Assembly (NCBI GenBank): GCA_027056155.1 | Contig: JALULR010000216.1 | Coordinates: forward strand, 1-6,599 | Length of the DNA: 6,599 nt | Origin: DHVE2 group archaeon | GTDB taxonomy: Archaea > Thermoplasmatota > Thermoplasmata > Thermoplasmatales > Aciduliprofundaceae | Direction: 5' to 3' | In this document: piece by piece, positions 1 through 5,792 of the stretch | How positions within the stretch are numbered: position 1 is the stretch's first letter | How the letters are laid out: each line of letters opens with the position of its first letter | Position numbers and translations under genes: made by a program | The notes under the pieces: generated by a model | Seen by the model: only the letters and a program-made list of their open reading frames with translations | Told to the model about the DNA's origin: nothing | The model's database searches: none

Positions 1-1
1 A

Positions 2-1114
2 TCCGGCCATAGCTGGAGCACCAGCGTAGGAGCGGGCGAGCACTGGATAGAGCACACGTTCTCGGGGGACAAATTCCATGTAAAGATGATGGGCTACAGC
101 ATAGGAGTGAAGGTAAAAGATAGAGAGAATAACTGGATAGAGTGGCACAAAGACTTTGACGGCATATTTTCAGGAGCGCTGCATTTCTTAGAGGACATAT
201 GGAACGGGATAGTGGGCGCAATACAGGCAGCGGCGAATGCGGTGGCGGATGCGGTGAATTACTTAGTAGAGTGGGTCACAGAGCTTTTAAAGAAGGCATT
301 TGAATCGGTAATATATAAAATAAGAGGTATAGTGGGGGGACTGGCGAAGAGTGTAGGGGAAGTAATAAAGGATAGTATGGGCGGCGGAAGTATGGGAAAG
401 CACAGGATAGCATTAGGGTCTAAGTTAAAGAGCACAGCGTTAAGGGAAAAGCTGATAATAGAGGTAGTAAAAATAGTGAGGATAATAAGAATAATAGAGC
501 CAGTGGAGCAGGGGGTGATGGTAATAGACATGGCGACAGTAACAACAGAGACAGCGGTTACAGTGTATACTGGAGGAATGCTGGGGCTATTGAAGGGAAT
601 ATTAAAGAGGTATATGGATAATCTAATAGAGAGTAAGTTAATAATGACGGCGTTGAGCTTTATAAGTGGATTTGGAGAGCTAATATCAAAGTTAAAGAGC
701 GGAGCGGTAGATGGGGCGATATCGATGATTGCAGAGATACTAGGGGTAGGGAAAGACATGGCCGAGATGATGGAGAGCGCAGCGAAGGCAATATTAGATA
801 CAATAATGGCAAAAACCATGACCAAGTACTGGTGGGGCTTTGCACTGGCAATTTTGGGATTTCTCGTCGGCATGGTTCCGGAGATGTATCGCTGGAATGG
901 GACAGCCAGGGTACTCGCAGATGGTTTTCTTGCAACAATGGCTGCTGTGGGTTTGTGGGAAGTGTTCCGTGGAAAGGAGGACCCGATTTATAAAACTACA
1001 GAGGCAGTAACGCCGATAAGTAGAGAGACACAGATGGTAATAATGTACGGAGCGTTTGCATATGCACTGGCCAAATTAATGTGGGATATTACGCACATGA
1101 ATGGAGGTGAATAG
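2..1114 (+). CDS. C-terminal part of a large helical membrane-associated protein (5' end outside window)
   Basis: I do not recognise the family. The frame is open without a stop from base 2, so the first ATG pair (86 and 89) is probably internal and the gene begins upstream; there is no ribosome binding site before base 86. The upstream 28 codons read as a plausible aromatic/glycine-rich strand segment (GHSWSTSVGAGEHW), which continues smoothly into the rest. Of the 370 visible residues, about 55-270 are long amphipathic helices rich in Ala, Ile, Lys and Glu. Three hydrophobic segments follow at about 276-296 (starting YWWGFALAILGF), 304-322 and 343-363. Such an architecture fits a surface or secreted protein anchored at its C-terminus, but this is inference. 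It is followed 2 nt later by the next gene, so the two are probably co-transcribed. Ile is almost always ATA before about base 800, whereas bases 805-985 use ATT, CTC, GTC and CGC, a visible codon-style change. If the frame is not continued upstream, the alternative start is base 86. Confidence 0.72.
   Translation, partial: SGHSWSTSVGAGEHWIEHTFSGDKFHVKMMGYSIGVKVKDRENNWIEWHKDFDGIFSGALHFLEDIWNGIVGAIQAAANAVADAVNYLVEWVTELLKKAFESVIYKIRGIVGGLAKSVGEVIKDSMGGGSMGKHRIALGSKLKSTALREKLIIEVVKIVRIIRIIEPVEQGVMVIDMATVTTETAVTVYTGGMLGLLKGILKRYMDNLIESKLIMTALSFISGFGELISKLKSGAVDGAISMIAEILGVGKDMAEMMESAAKAILDTIMAKTMTKYWWGFALAILGFLVGMVPEMYRWNGTARVLADGFLATMAAVGLWEVFRGKEDPIYKTTEAVTPISRETQMVIMYGAFAYALAKLMWDITHMNGGE
1103..1110 (+). 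promoter_or_regulatory. Ribosome binding site for the gene at 1117
   Basis: GGAGGTGA lies 6 nt before the ATG at 1117 and within the last codons of the preceding gene. It is complementary to the usual archaeal 16S rRNA 3' end (CACCTCC). It fixes the start of the downstream gene and argues for co-translation with the preceding one. Confidence 0.75.
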
Positions 1115-1116
1115 AT

Positions 1117-2001
1117 ATGGCGAGAGAGGTTGTTCACATTTACTTTGAACATCCCACAATATCCAAGGCGGAGACTTTTGATTTACTTTTTTCACCACCG
1201 ATGTTTATAATTACAATTTCGCTTATACTGGTGGCTGTACTTTTCCCCAAGTCGTTTATATATTCAGTAATTGCGCTTATTGCGGTGTGGGTTTTCGGTG
1301 TGGGGGCTGTTCTTTCTTATTATCTACTCCTTAGATACAAAGGAGAGAATTTGCCGGAGGAATTGATAATCTACGATAATGGGTGGTTTGTAGTATGGGG
1401 GCCTGTATATTCAGATGGCTGGGTAGCACCTGCAAAGTTAGATTGGATACTACCTAGCGGGATAGAAATAAAATCATGGGGTATAAAAGCGTATATTTTA
1501 CCACCTTTGAATGAGAAGGCAAGGTATAAGAAGGGATGTAAAGGCATAATGACTGGTTTTGGGCTTAGTTGGATATATTCTTTGAACCCTCATTACAATG
1601 AATACTCATTTCATGCAACTATATATGGTTGTGTTACGCAGGAGGAATATAAGGCATTAGAAAAATTGGCTAAGTATTTGGATATGATAGGGCGCAGAAA
1701 CATGGAGGCGGGGCGAGTGTGGATACCGAGCGGAAAGCCGCAGGCGAGTTCAATCTATCTCAAAAAGCCATTTTACTGGAACGATGTATTCAAGAAGGAG
1801 GGGTTGAGAAGGACATACGAGGCAGATACGGGGGAAGAAGTACCAGAGCCGGTGCGAAGTTACCTGTTTGAGATTAGAAAATACGCGAAAGAGTATTTGA
1901 AGGTGGCAAAAGAGACCGGGGATTGGTTTGGCAGGAAAGGAGTGAATAGAGAATGGCAAATCGACTGGGACTGGCTGGAGAGATGGCTCGAGGAGCGATG
2001 A
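1117..2001 (+). CDS. Unknown protein with two N-terminal membrane helices and a soluble tail
   Basis: The family is not recognised. The ATG is chosen because GGAGGTGA precedes it at ideal spacing. Residues about 29-44 and 47-72 form two adjacent hydrophobic helices separated by a short PKS turn. The LLRYKGE that follows suggests the remaining ~220 residues are cytoplasmic by the positive-inside rule. The soluble part first looks strand-rich and aromatic (about 85-170, many Trp, Tyr and Gly) and then has a helix (TQEEYKALEKLAKYL). A charged C-terminal helical segment ends in several Trp residues (WQIDWDWLERW). The paired helices followed by a strand-rich domain and a closing helix resemble the general layout of membrane-tethered PH-like domains, but I see no diagnostic motif and do not assert that. 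The upstream gene ends 2 nt before, so the two probably act together at the membrane. Codon style turns purine- and GCG-rich from about base 1690, unlike the first two thirds. Confidence 0.8.
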   Translation: MAREVVHIYFEHPTISKAETFDLLFSPPMFIITISLILVAVLFPKSFIYSVIALIAVWVFGVGAVLSYYLLLRYKGENLPEELIIYDNGWFVVWGPVYSDGWVAPAKLDWILPSGIEIKSWGIKAYILPPLNEKARYKKGCKGIMTGFGLSWIYSLNPHYNEYSFHATIYGCVTQEEYKALEKLAKYLDMIGRRNMEAGRVWIPSGKPQASSIYLKKPFYWNDVFKKEGLRRTYEADTGEEVPEPVRSYLFEIRKYAKEYLKVAKETGDWFGRKGVNREWQIDWDWLERWLEER

Positions 2002-2054
2002 AATAACGAGGAGTCATACGAAATATTACGGTACGGCAAACCACAGATGTGAAA

Positions 2055-2064
2055 TTAATAAATA
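2055..2064 (+). promoter_or_regulatory. Possible TATA box for the DUF5678/protease unit
   Basis: TTAATAAATA is the most TATA-like element in the 109-bp gap after the preceding gene. With normal archaeal spacing of about 25 nt, transcription would begin near 2083-2088. That gives a short leader that still contains the ribosome binding site at 2091-2101. There is no experimental support, and other AT-rich stretches nearby (2027 region) are weaker. Confidence 0.4.
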
Positions 2065-2090
2065 AGCGCCGAGAGAAAAAAGTTAAGTAA

Positions 2091-2101
2091 AAGGAGGTGA
2101 T
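2091..2101 (+). promoter_or_regulatory. Near-ideal Shine-Dalgarno
   Basis: AAGGAGGTGAT matches essentially the full anti-Shine-Dalgarno complement and lies 9 nt before the ATG at 2111. It is the strongest ribosome binding site in the window and suggests high translation of the small protein it precedes. Confidence 0.75.
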
Positions 2102-2110
2102 GTATAAAAT

Positions 2111-2326
2111 ATGAGCGAAGTAGAGGAAATAAAAGATAAAAATTATGTGTTCTACATCAACGCGGACCTGAGCGAGTACGCGGGCAAGTGGATTGCGATA
2201 GTTGGCGGGAGAGTGGTGGCAAGCGGGGAGAATCCAGAGGATGTTTATATGGATGCACTAAAAATCGCAGGAGATAAAGAAATCTCATTGGCTTTTGTCC
2301 CAACCGATGAACTATTGATTTTGTGA
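2111..2326 (+). CDS. DUF5678-like small protein
   Basis: This 71-residue acidic, soluble protein has no signal peptide or membrane segment. Residues about 20-48 contain the pattern I associate with DUF5678: an aromatic-rich strand, YAGKWIAIVGGRVVASGENP, then a helix with aspartate and tyrosine (EDVYMDALKIAG) and a final strand (SLAFVPTDELLIL). DUF5678 proteins are short archaeal and bacterial proteins of unknown biochemical role. The full length of the family is present, so it is not truncated. The start is set by the very strong RBS at 2091-2101. The gene ends at TGA 2324-2326, which overlaps the RBS of the protease gene that follows, so the two are probably translationally coupled. From memory, DUF5678 genes often sit beside small retropepsin-like genes in archaea; a paired function such as protecting or being cleaved by the protease is speculation. 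Confidence 0.82.
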   Translation: MSEVEEIKDKNYVFYINADLSEYAGKWIAIVGGRVVASGENPEDVYMDALKIAGDKEISLAFVPTDELLIL

Positions 2327-2330
2327 GGTG
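2325..2330 (+). promoter_or_regulatory. RBS that decides the protease start
   Basis: GAGGTG overlaps the stop codon of the preceding gene and sits 6 nt before the ATG at 2337. A GTG at 2328 in the same frame lies inside this motif and would have no RBS of its own, so the ATG at 2337 is the better start. Confidence 0.65.
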
Positions 2331-2336
2331 GGACTT

Positions 2337-2747
2337 ATGAAAATAGTGTACAAGTACAAGGAAATGACATCAAATATAGCGGGGAAGATAAAGAGGCCGG
2401 TTGGAAGAATTCAGCTATGGTCCAGCAAACTCAACAGATGGATTAAAGTAGAGGGATTTATAGATTCAGGAGCGGATATTACCCTGATTCCATTTGGCTT
2501 GGGGAGAATGCTCGGATTCAACATCGATGAATCCAATGTAAAAGTGCTGGGTGGTGTTGGTGAAGGTAGGGTATCGGTTTGTATTGTAACCGCAAAAGTA
2601 AAAATCGGGGATAATGAATTTAATGCGAGAATTGGATGGGCATTTGACAACAAAGTTCCAACGCTTATCGGGAGAATGGACATCTTTGACAGGTTCAACA
2701 TCACATTCAAGGAGAGGGAAGGGAAGATAATATTCGAACCAGTATAA
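2337..2747 (+). CDS. Retropepsin-like aspartic protease (clan AA)
   Basis: The 136-residue product has the hallmark of single-domain, dimer-forming aspartic proteases. A catalytic motif DSGAD with Asp43 is preceded by a hydrophobic strand (VEGFI) and followed by ITLIP. A second psi-loop signature appears at about 107-120 (VPTLIGRMDIFDRF), where the hydrophobic-hydrophobic-Gly triplet is expected. Length fits the retropepsin-like family, and active enzymes are homodimers with one Asp per chain. There is no signal peptide or membrane helix, so it is probably cytoplasmic. The ATG at 2337 is preferred over GTG 2328, which lies inside the Shine-Dalgarno. The gene follows the DUF5678-like gene with 10 nt between stop and start, making a two-gene unit. 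Substrate is unknown; the neighbour is a candidate partner. The catalytic motif is clear, the physiological role is not. Confidence 0.85.
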   Translation: MKIVYKYKEMTSNIAGKIKRPVGRIQLWSSKLNRWIKVEGFIDSGADITLIPFGLGRMLGFNIDESNVKVLGGVGEGRVSVCIVTAKVKIGDNEFNARIGWAFDNKVPTLIGRMDIFDRFNITFKEREGKIIFEPV

Positions 2748-2915
2748 CCACAATTCGGGGCAGAAAATATGTTCATAAGCAGATATCCTCTTTGCACGTA
2801 CTCGGATGGAGACGGCCTGACCGATTAGGAGGAAACGCACTGGCAGGACTACGCAATATTGAAGAAATACGCGGATAAGGCGGGCTGGAACGAGAGTCAG
2901 GCAAATCAGTCATAG
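2748..2915 (+). pseudogene. Decayed fragment of a DxDGDGLTD calcium-binding surface-protein gene
   Basis: The frame that runs on from the protease stop translates to a recognisable piece: after an ATG at 2769 it reads YSDGDGLTD, TAG (2826-2828), then EETHWQDYAILKKYA and stops at TAG 2913-2915. Proteins with thrombospondin type 3-like or EF-hand-like calcium loops carry DSDGDGLTDYEE, so the stop replaces the residue expected to be Tyr (TAT/TAC to TAG) and the leading Asp is Tyr (GAC to TAC). Both are single-base differences. No start with an RBS and no long continuation are present, so this is best read as a remnant of a larger extracellular protein gene. It could derive from a relative of the gene at the left edge, but the visible parts share no sequence that proves it. 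Chance resemblance is possible for so short a piece. Confidence 0.5.
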
Positions 2916-3036
2916 TTGCTGTACATAGTTTATCATTTTCCATCTCGAATACAGTATCCCTTTGATGTGAGCTTGTCCGCCATTCGCCCGCATACTTTGT
3001 ATCCTTCCATGCTCCGCTATTAGTTTGTGGTGCTTA

Positions 3037-3056
3037 AATTTTTGTGTTTTTTGTTC
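3037..3056 (+). terminator. T-rich tract, possible archaeal terminator
   Basis: The + strand holds a T-rich run (AATTTTTGTGTTTTTTGTT) about 290 bp after the protease gene and ahead of the next operon. Archaeal transcription often ends at oligo-T tracts without a hairpin. Its location between two units fits, although the AT-rich left edge (CTTAAATTT) could instead be a TATA-like element. Confidence 0.4.
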
Positions 3057-3068
3057 ACCATTTGCGCT

Positions 3069-3120
3069 ATGCGTGTGGATTGGAGAATATTGGGAAAAAT
3101 ATTAAATAAAACCCACGCAT
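3069..3120 (+). promoter_or_regulatory. Inverted repeat ATGCGTG...CACGCAT flanking the operon promoter
   Basis: ATGCGTG at 3069-3075 is the exact inverse complement of CACGCAT at 3114-3120; extending two bases gives 8 of 9 matches. The arms enclose a very AT-rich core containing AATATT twice, 12 bp apart (3086 and 3098), and the TATA-like ATTAAATA. This arrangement could be an operator for a regulator of the downstream zinc-ribbon/SPFH operon, or a stem in the leader. A 7-bp inverted repeat over 52 bp can arise by chance, so confidence is limited. Confidence 0.4.
3097..3108 (+). promoter_or_regulatory. Possible TATA box of the zinc-ribbon/SPFH operon
   Basis: AAAATATTAAAT/ATAAA is the closest TATA-like element before the first operon gene. 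With about 25 nt to the start site, transcription would begin near 3127-3132, downstream of the first ATG (3119). This favours ATG 3140 or 3149 as the true translation start. A second candidate (CTTAAATTT, 3033-3041) would give a leader of about 55 nt and allow ATG 3119. Confidence 0.4.
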
Positions 3121-3880
3121 GGTAAAACTGGGATTTGCCATGGTAACGATGAATTGTCCAAAATGTGGGGCACCTTTTGAATACGAGCCGGGAATGCGAT
3201 TTAAAAAATGTGACTACTGCGGCACAATGATTTACATAGACAAGAGTAGAGTGATGTTCTACTATGTTATTCCATTCTCTTTGTCAAAGCAGCAAGCGAT
3301 ACAGACATTTCGACGCTGGGCGGCAGGACCTAAGATGGAGAAGGGCTTGGAAAACTCGAAAATCAAGAGCATAAAGCCGATGTTTTTCCCAGTTTATCGA
3401 TTTGTGAGAACTGTTAATGGAAAAGAGCAGGTAATAATCAAGCCTGCAAAGACCACCTTGCTGCCGGGGCTTACCAAGCTTAAAGTGCCACCCGGAGACA
3501 TGAAAATTTTTGATGCGTCTTTCAACCCCGGAGATGCAGAGATAGTGAAGGCGGACCTTAGCATGGATACATATATGCAAGCTCTGCCGGGCAAAGAGAA
3601 AGAGCAGGAGATTGTGTTTTTTCCAATTTACGAAATACGCTACGAGTTTCAGGGTAAAGAGTACAATGTAGTTATGGACGCGTCATCTGGTGAAGTTTTC
3701 ACATCGTACTACCCACCCCGCTCTTCAGTGCCATATTTGGCTATAGCGGGAACTACCTTCATACTTACAGCCATAGGCGCAGCCATTGGCACGATGGTGC
3801 ACCCTACCGGCTGGCTTGTCACATTATTTGGGCTCATTGTGGGAATAGGTGGAGGATATTATATTGCAAAAAAATATTGA
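3119..3880 (+). CDS. Membrane-anchored TFIIB-type zinc-ribbon protein, paralogue 1
   Basis: A zinc ribbon opens the protein with Cys13, Cys16, Cys31 and Cys34 (CPKCG...CDYCG, counting from ATG 3119). A soluble domain follows, in which FFPVYRF and later FFPIYEIRYEFQGKEYNVV, then DASSGEV, match the same positions of the next gene's product. Two hydrophobic helices close the chain at about 205-227 and 231-249, ending in KKY, so the ribbon and domain are probably cytoplasmic and tethered. Zinc-ribbon proteins of this shape are often misannotated as primosomal protein N'; no helicase motifs are present here. They occur beside SPFH proteins, as YdjG does in Bacillus. The start is uncertain: no ATG has a good RBS, and the TATA position favours 3140 (MVTMNCPKCG) or 3149. 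The outer limit is reported. The stop codon overlaps the RBS of the next gene. Role in an envelope-associated complex is inferred from context. Confidence 0.85.
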   Translation: MVKLGFAMVTMNCPKCGAPFEYEPGMRFKKCDYCGTMIYIDKSRVMFYYVIPFSLSKQQAIQTFRRWAAGPKMEKGLENSKIKSIKPMFFPVYRFVRTVNGKEQVIIKPAKTTLLPGLTKLKVPPGDMKIFDASFNPGDAEIVKADLSMDTYMQALPGKEKEQEIVFFPIYEIRYEFQGKEYNVVMDASSGEVFTSYYPPRSSVPYLAIAGTTFILTAIGAAIGTMVHPTGWLVTLFGLIVGIGGGYYIAKKY

Positions 3881-3889
3881 GGTGTAGTT

Positions 3890-4882
3890 ATGAAGCTTAC
3901 ATTTGGTTTAAACTGTCCAAGCTGCGGCGGGCGCGTAGATATAAAAGAAGGCGACAAAATTGCGATATGTCCATTTTGCCATACTGTATCGCTAGTGCAG
4001 GGAGATGACGATGTTAGTGTTCTAGCGTATCGTATGCGGGTAAATGAAAAACAAGCTATGGCAACCGTGCATAAGTGGTTTAAAAAAGGGCTCAAAGCTA
4101 GAGATTTAAAAAAGGTTGCAAAACTTGTGGAGGTGTATTCTGTTTATCTTCCATTCTGGAAATACAATTCTATAGGGCTTGGAGTAATCTGTGGCTACAA
4201 CTACGAGACGCATACAGATGCAAATGGAAACACGGTTCGTGAAAAAGTATATAAAGAGAAGCAAGTGCGCAAAGATTATGTATGGACGAGAATTGCATGC
4301 GATGCGGGCGATATCGGAATCACGCATCTAAGAAATACGGAAGGTGAGGTAATACCGCTTCCCGACGACATGCCAAAATATGAGGCAACAACCTCAAAGG
4401 ACGATGCAAAGCTCAACGCAGAGCAAGAGATACAAAAATGGATTTTGAAAGAGGCAAACATCGAAAATGTTACTTTTCACCGGGAATTTGTCATACCCAA
4501 GGGCTTTGTGCTACTCTATTACCCAGTATGGATAATTCGCTATGATTACAAAGGCAAGATGTATTTTCTCACTATTGACGGTGTAACGGGACGCGTTCTA
4601 TCGGGACGTGCGCCGGGCGACCCGGTATGGCAGTCGCTAGCTATTGGCACCGGTGCTACTGTAAGCGGCATACTTACTGGACTTACCCCTGCAGGAATGG
4701 AAATCGATTATAGATTAGGTGTGACCATGTTCTTGCTAGGTCTAGCCATATTTGCGGGTGCTTACTATTTCTTTAGATACGGCTCGGAGATTGTAGAAGG
4801 TGATTTACCTAAACCATATCGTATGGGTGGAAAACTGAAATTTGGCACGCTATATGTGCTGGGAAAGCAGGTGAGACCATGA
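3890..4882 (+). CDS. Membrane-anchored TFIIB-type zinc-ribbon protein, paralogue 2
   Basis: This 330-residue protein is a tandem relative of the previous gene's product. It has a ribbon with Cys9, Cys12, Cys27 and Cys30 (CPSCGG...CPFCH; the second knuckle ends in His rather than Gly). An EKQAMATVHKWFKKGL helix corresponds to KQQAIQTFRRWAAGP in the neighbour, and LPFWKY to FFPVYRF. YYPVWIIRYDYKGKMYF and the following DGVTGRV match the second repeat-like unit. It is longer by an insert at about 100-185 rich in Thr, Lys and Asp. Two membrane helices lie at about 247-266 and 275-296, and unlike paralogue 1 a tail of about 34 residues follows them. The start is set by TGAGGTG at 3878-3884, which includes the preceding stop. 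Its TGA overlaps the ATG of the next gene. A cytoplasmic, membrane-tethered scaffold or sensor is likely; the ligand is unknown. Confidence 0.87.
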   Translation: MKLTFGLNCPSCGGRVDIKEGDKIAICPFCHTVSLVQGDDDVSVLAYRMRVNEKQAMATVHKWFKKGLKARDLKKVAKLVEVYSVYLPFWKYNSIGLGVICGYNYETHTDANGNTVREKVYKEKQVRKDYVWTRIACDAGDIGITHLRNTEGEVIPLPDDMPKYEATTSKDDAKLNAEQEIQKWILKEANIENVTFHREFVIPKGFVLLYYPVWIIRYDYKGKMYFLTIDGVTGRVLSGRAPGDPVWQSLAIGTGATVSGILTGLTPAGMEIDYRLGVTMFLLGLAIFAGAYYFFRYGSEIVEGDLPKPYRMGGKLKFGTLYVLGKQVRP

Positions 4883-5466
4883 CCGTGAAGCTTGTACCTT
4901 TAAAGTGTCCAAACTGCGGCTCTGTGCTCAAGGCGAATAGAAAGGATTATCTGTATAGATGTGAGCACTGTGGTACATTTGTGTACGCACCCACAGGAGC
5001 GGCAGTAGATGCAAAAATCATAGACTTTGAAACATTGTTGCAGAGCAAAAGATACTATATGCCATTTTTGACATACTTAACGGAGGTAGAGATCTACAGC
5101 GAGGAGGTGCGCGGGTTTTTCAAAGAGCGCGGCATGGGCGGAAGATGGCTCACGTATATACCGGGTGGCGGCTCAATGCCAAGCGAAGAGATTGTGCGCT
5201 GGAGCAAGCTTCTTACATCTAATCCTCCGCGCAACAAAAACGAGATTGGCAGTTTCAGAGACGGTGCGCCGCTGCCTTTAGAGATAGAAATTGACGAGGG
5301 TGAAAAGCTAGCAGAGTTTGTGTTTTTGTCATACGAGGTAGACAGACCCGGAGTTTTGCAGGGTATAAATTATCGATTTAGGGCAAAGTTTAACGGATTT
5401 GTTTATCTTCCTGTATATTACGACAGAGGTTATATGCTTGGGCTAAGAGGCTATGGTGGTAGGTAA
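4879..5466 (+). CDS. Soluble zinc-ribbon protein
   Basis: The 195-residue product has a third zinc ribbon with Cys10, Cys13, Cys28 and Cys31 (CPNCG...CEHCG) followed by a mixed domain with no membrane helix. Weak echoes of the two preceding paralogues are visible: YYMPFLTY corresponds to the FFPVYRF/LPFWKY position, and FNGFVYLPVYYDRGY to the second aromatic unit. It therefore looks like a shortened, divergent member of the same family lacking the anchor. The ATG overlaps the preceding stop as ATGA, with AGGTGAG just upstream, which implies translational coupling. The following gene starts 2 nt after the stop. It probably joins the same membrane complex through its partners; the function is inferred. 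The RYYMPF and ribbon motifs are direct observations. Confidence 0.83.
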   Translation: MTVKLVPLKCPNCGSVLKANRKDYLYRCEHCGTFVYAPTGAAVDAKIIDFETLLQSKRYYMPFLTYLTEVEIYSEEVRGFFKERGMGGRWLTYIPGGGSMPSEEIVRWSKLLTSNPPRNKNEIGSFRDGAPLPLEIEIDEGEKLAEFVFLSYEVDRPGVLQGINYRFRAKFNGFVYLPVYYDRGYMLGLRGYGGR

Positions 5467-5468
5467 TA

Positions 5469-5792
5469 ATGGACGCGGGAGATAGAGTATTCTATATAGC
5501 GTGGGGCGTAGCGATTGTGCTTATTGGCATAGCGGCTGCGTTGGCTCTACTTGGCATGTGGGGCCTAGCTATGCTTGTGCTGTTTGGAGGTGTGGGTGCG
5601 GTGCTAATTGCTCTAAATTCCGGAGATAGCATGAGATTTTACGGTGGTATTTCGTTTCTTGTGGTGGGAATATTATTATTTGCGGTGCTATCTGGGTTTA
5701 ACATTGCATACGCTCTGATTATCTTGGTTATAATAGTAGGAGCGCTTGTGATGTGGTACGGATTATCAAAAAGTAGAGGTGATAGAAAATGA
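5469..5792 (+). CDS. Small integral membrane protein with four helices
   Basis: This 107-residue protein is almost entirely hydrophobic. Helices are at about 8-29, 30-50, 55-75 and 78-99, and the tail ends in SKSRGDRK, a basic cytoplasmic end by the positive-inside rule. There is no cleavable signal or catalytic motif, so no enzymatic role is proposed. The start follows the preceding stop by 2 nt with a purine-rich RBS-like stretch (GGTGGTAGG). Its own stop overlaps the next ATG. In the Bacillus ydjGHI cluster a small membrane protein (YdjH) sits between the zinc-ribbon and SPFH genes. This gene holds a comparable position and size class, but I see no sequence proof of homology. It may be the membrane base of the complex. 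Confidence 0.83.
   Translation: MDAGDRVFYIAWGVAIVLIGIAAALALLGMWGLAMLVLFGGVGAVLIALNSGDSMRFYGGISFLVVGILLFAVLSGFNIAYALIILVIIVGALVMWYGLSKSRGDRK

Noticed and set aside
259..938. Long minus-strand ORFs opposite the left-edge gene
   Set aside because: They are antisense shadows of the purine-rich ATA/GCG codons; the products are low-complexity Ser/Ile/Pro/Leu-rich, and no RBS is present.
2328..2330. GTG as the protease start
   Set aside because: It lies within the GAGGTG Shine-Dalgarno; the ATG at 2337 is at the correct distance.
2826..2828. In-frame TAG read as pyrrolysine or another recoded residue
   Set aside because: There is no long intact frame on either side, no start signal and no family known for Pyl; a decayed fragment is simpler.
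2411..2840. Two overlapping minus-strand ORFs opposite the protease gene
   Set aside because: The + strand frame has a clear catalytic DSGAD motif and an RBS; the antisense frames show no domain.
2933..3010. Short minus-strand ORF of 25 codons (MEGYKVCGRMADK...) in the intergenic stretch
   Set aside because: It reads plausibly and has two cysteines, but it is too short, has no clear ribosome binding site or promoter, and cannot be told from chance.
3119..3880. Primosomal protein N' (PriA-type helicase) for the zinc-ribbon genes
   Set aside because: Only the zinc ribbon resembles it; there are no Walker or helicase motifs, and C-terminal membrane helices are present.
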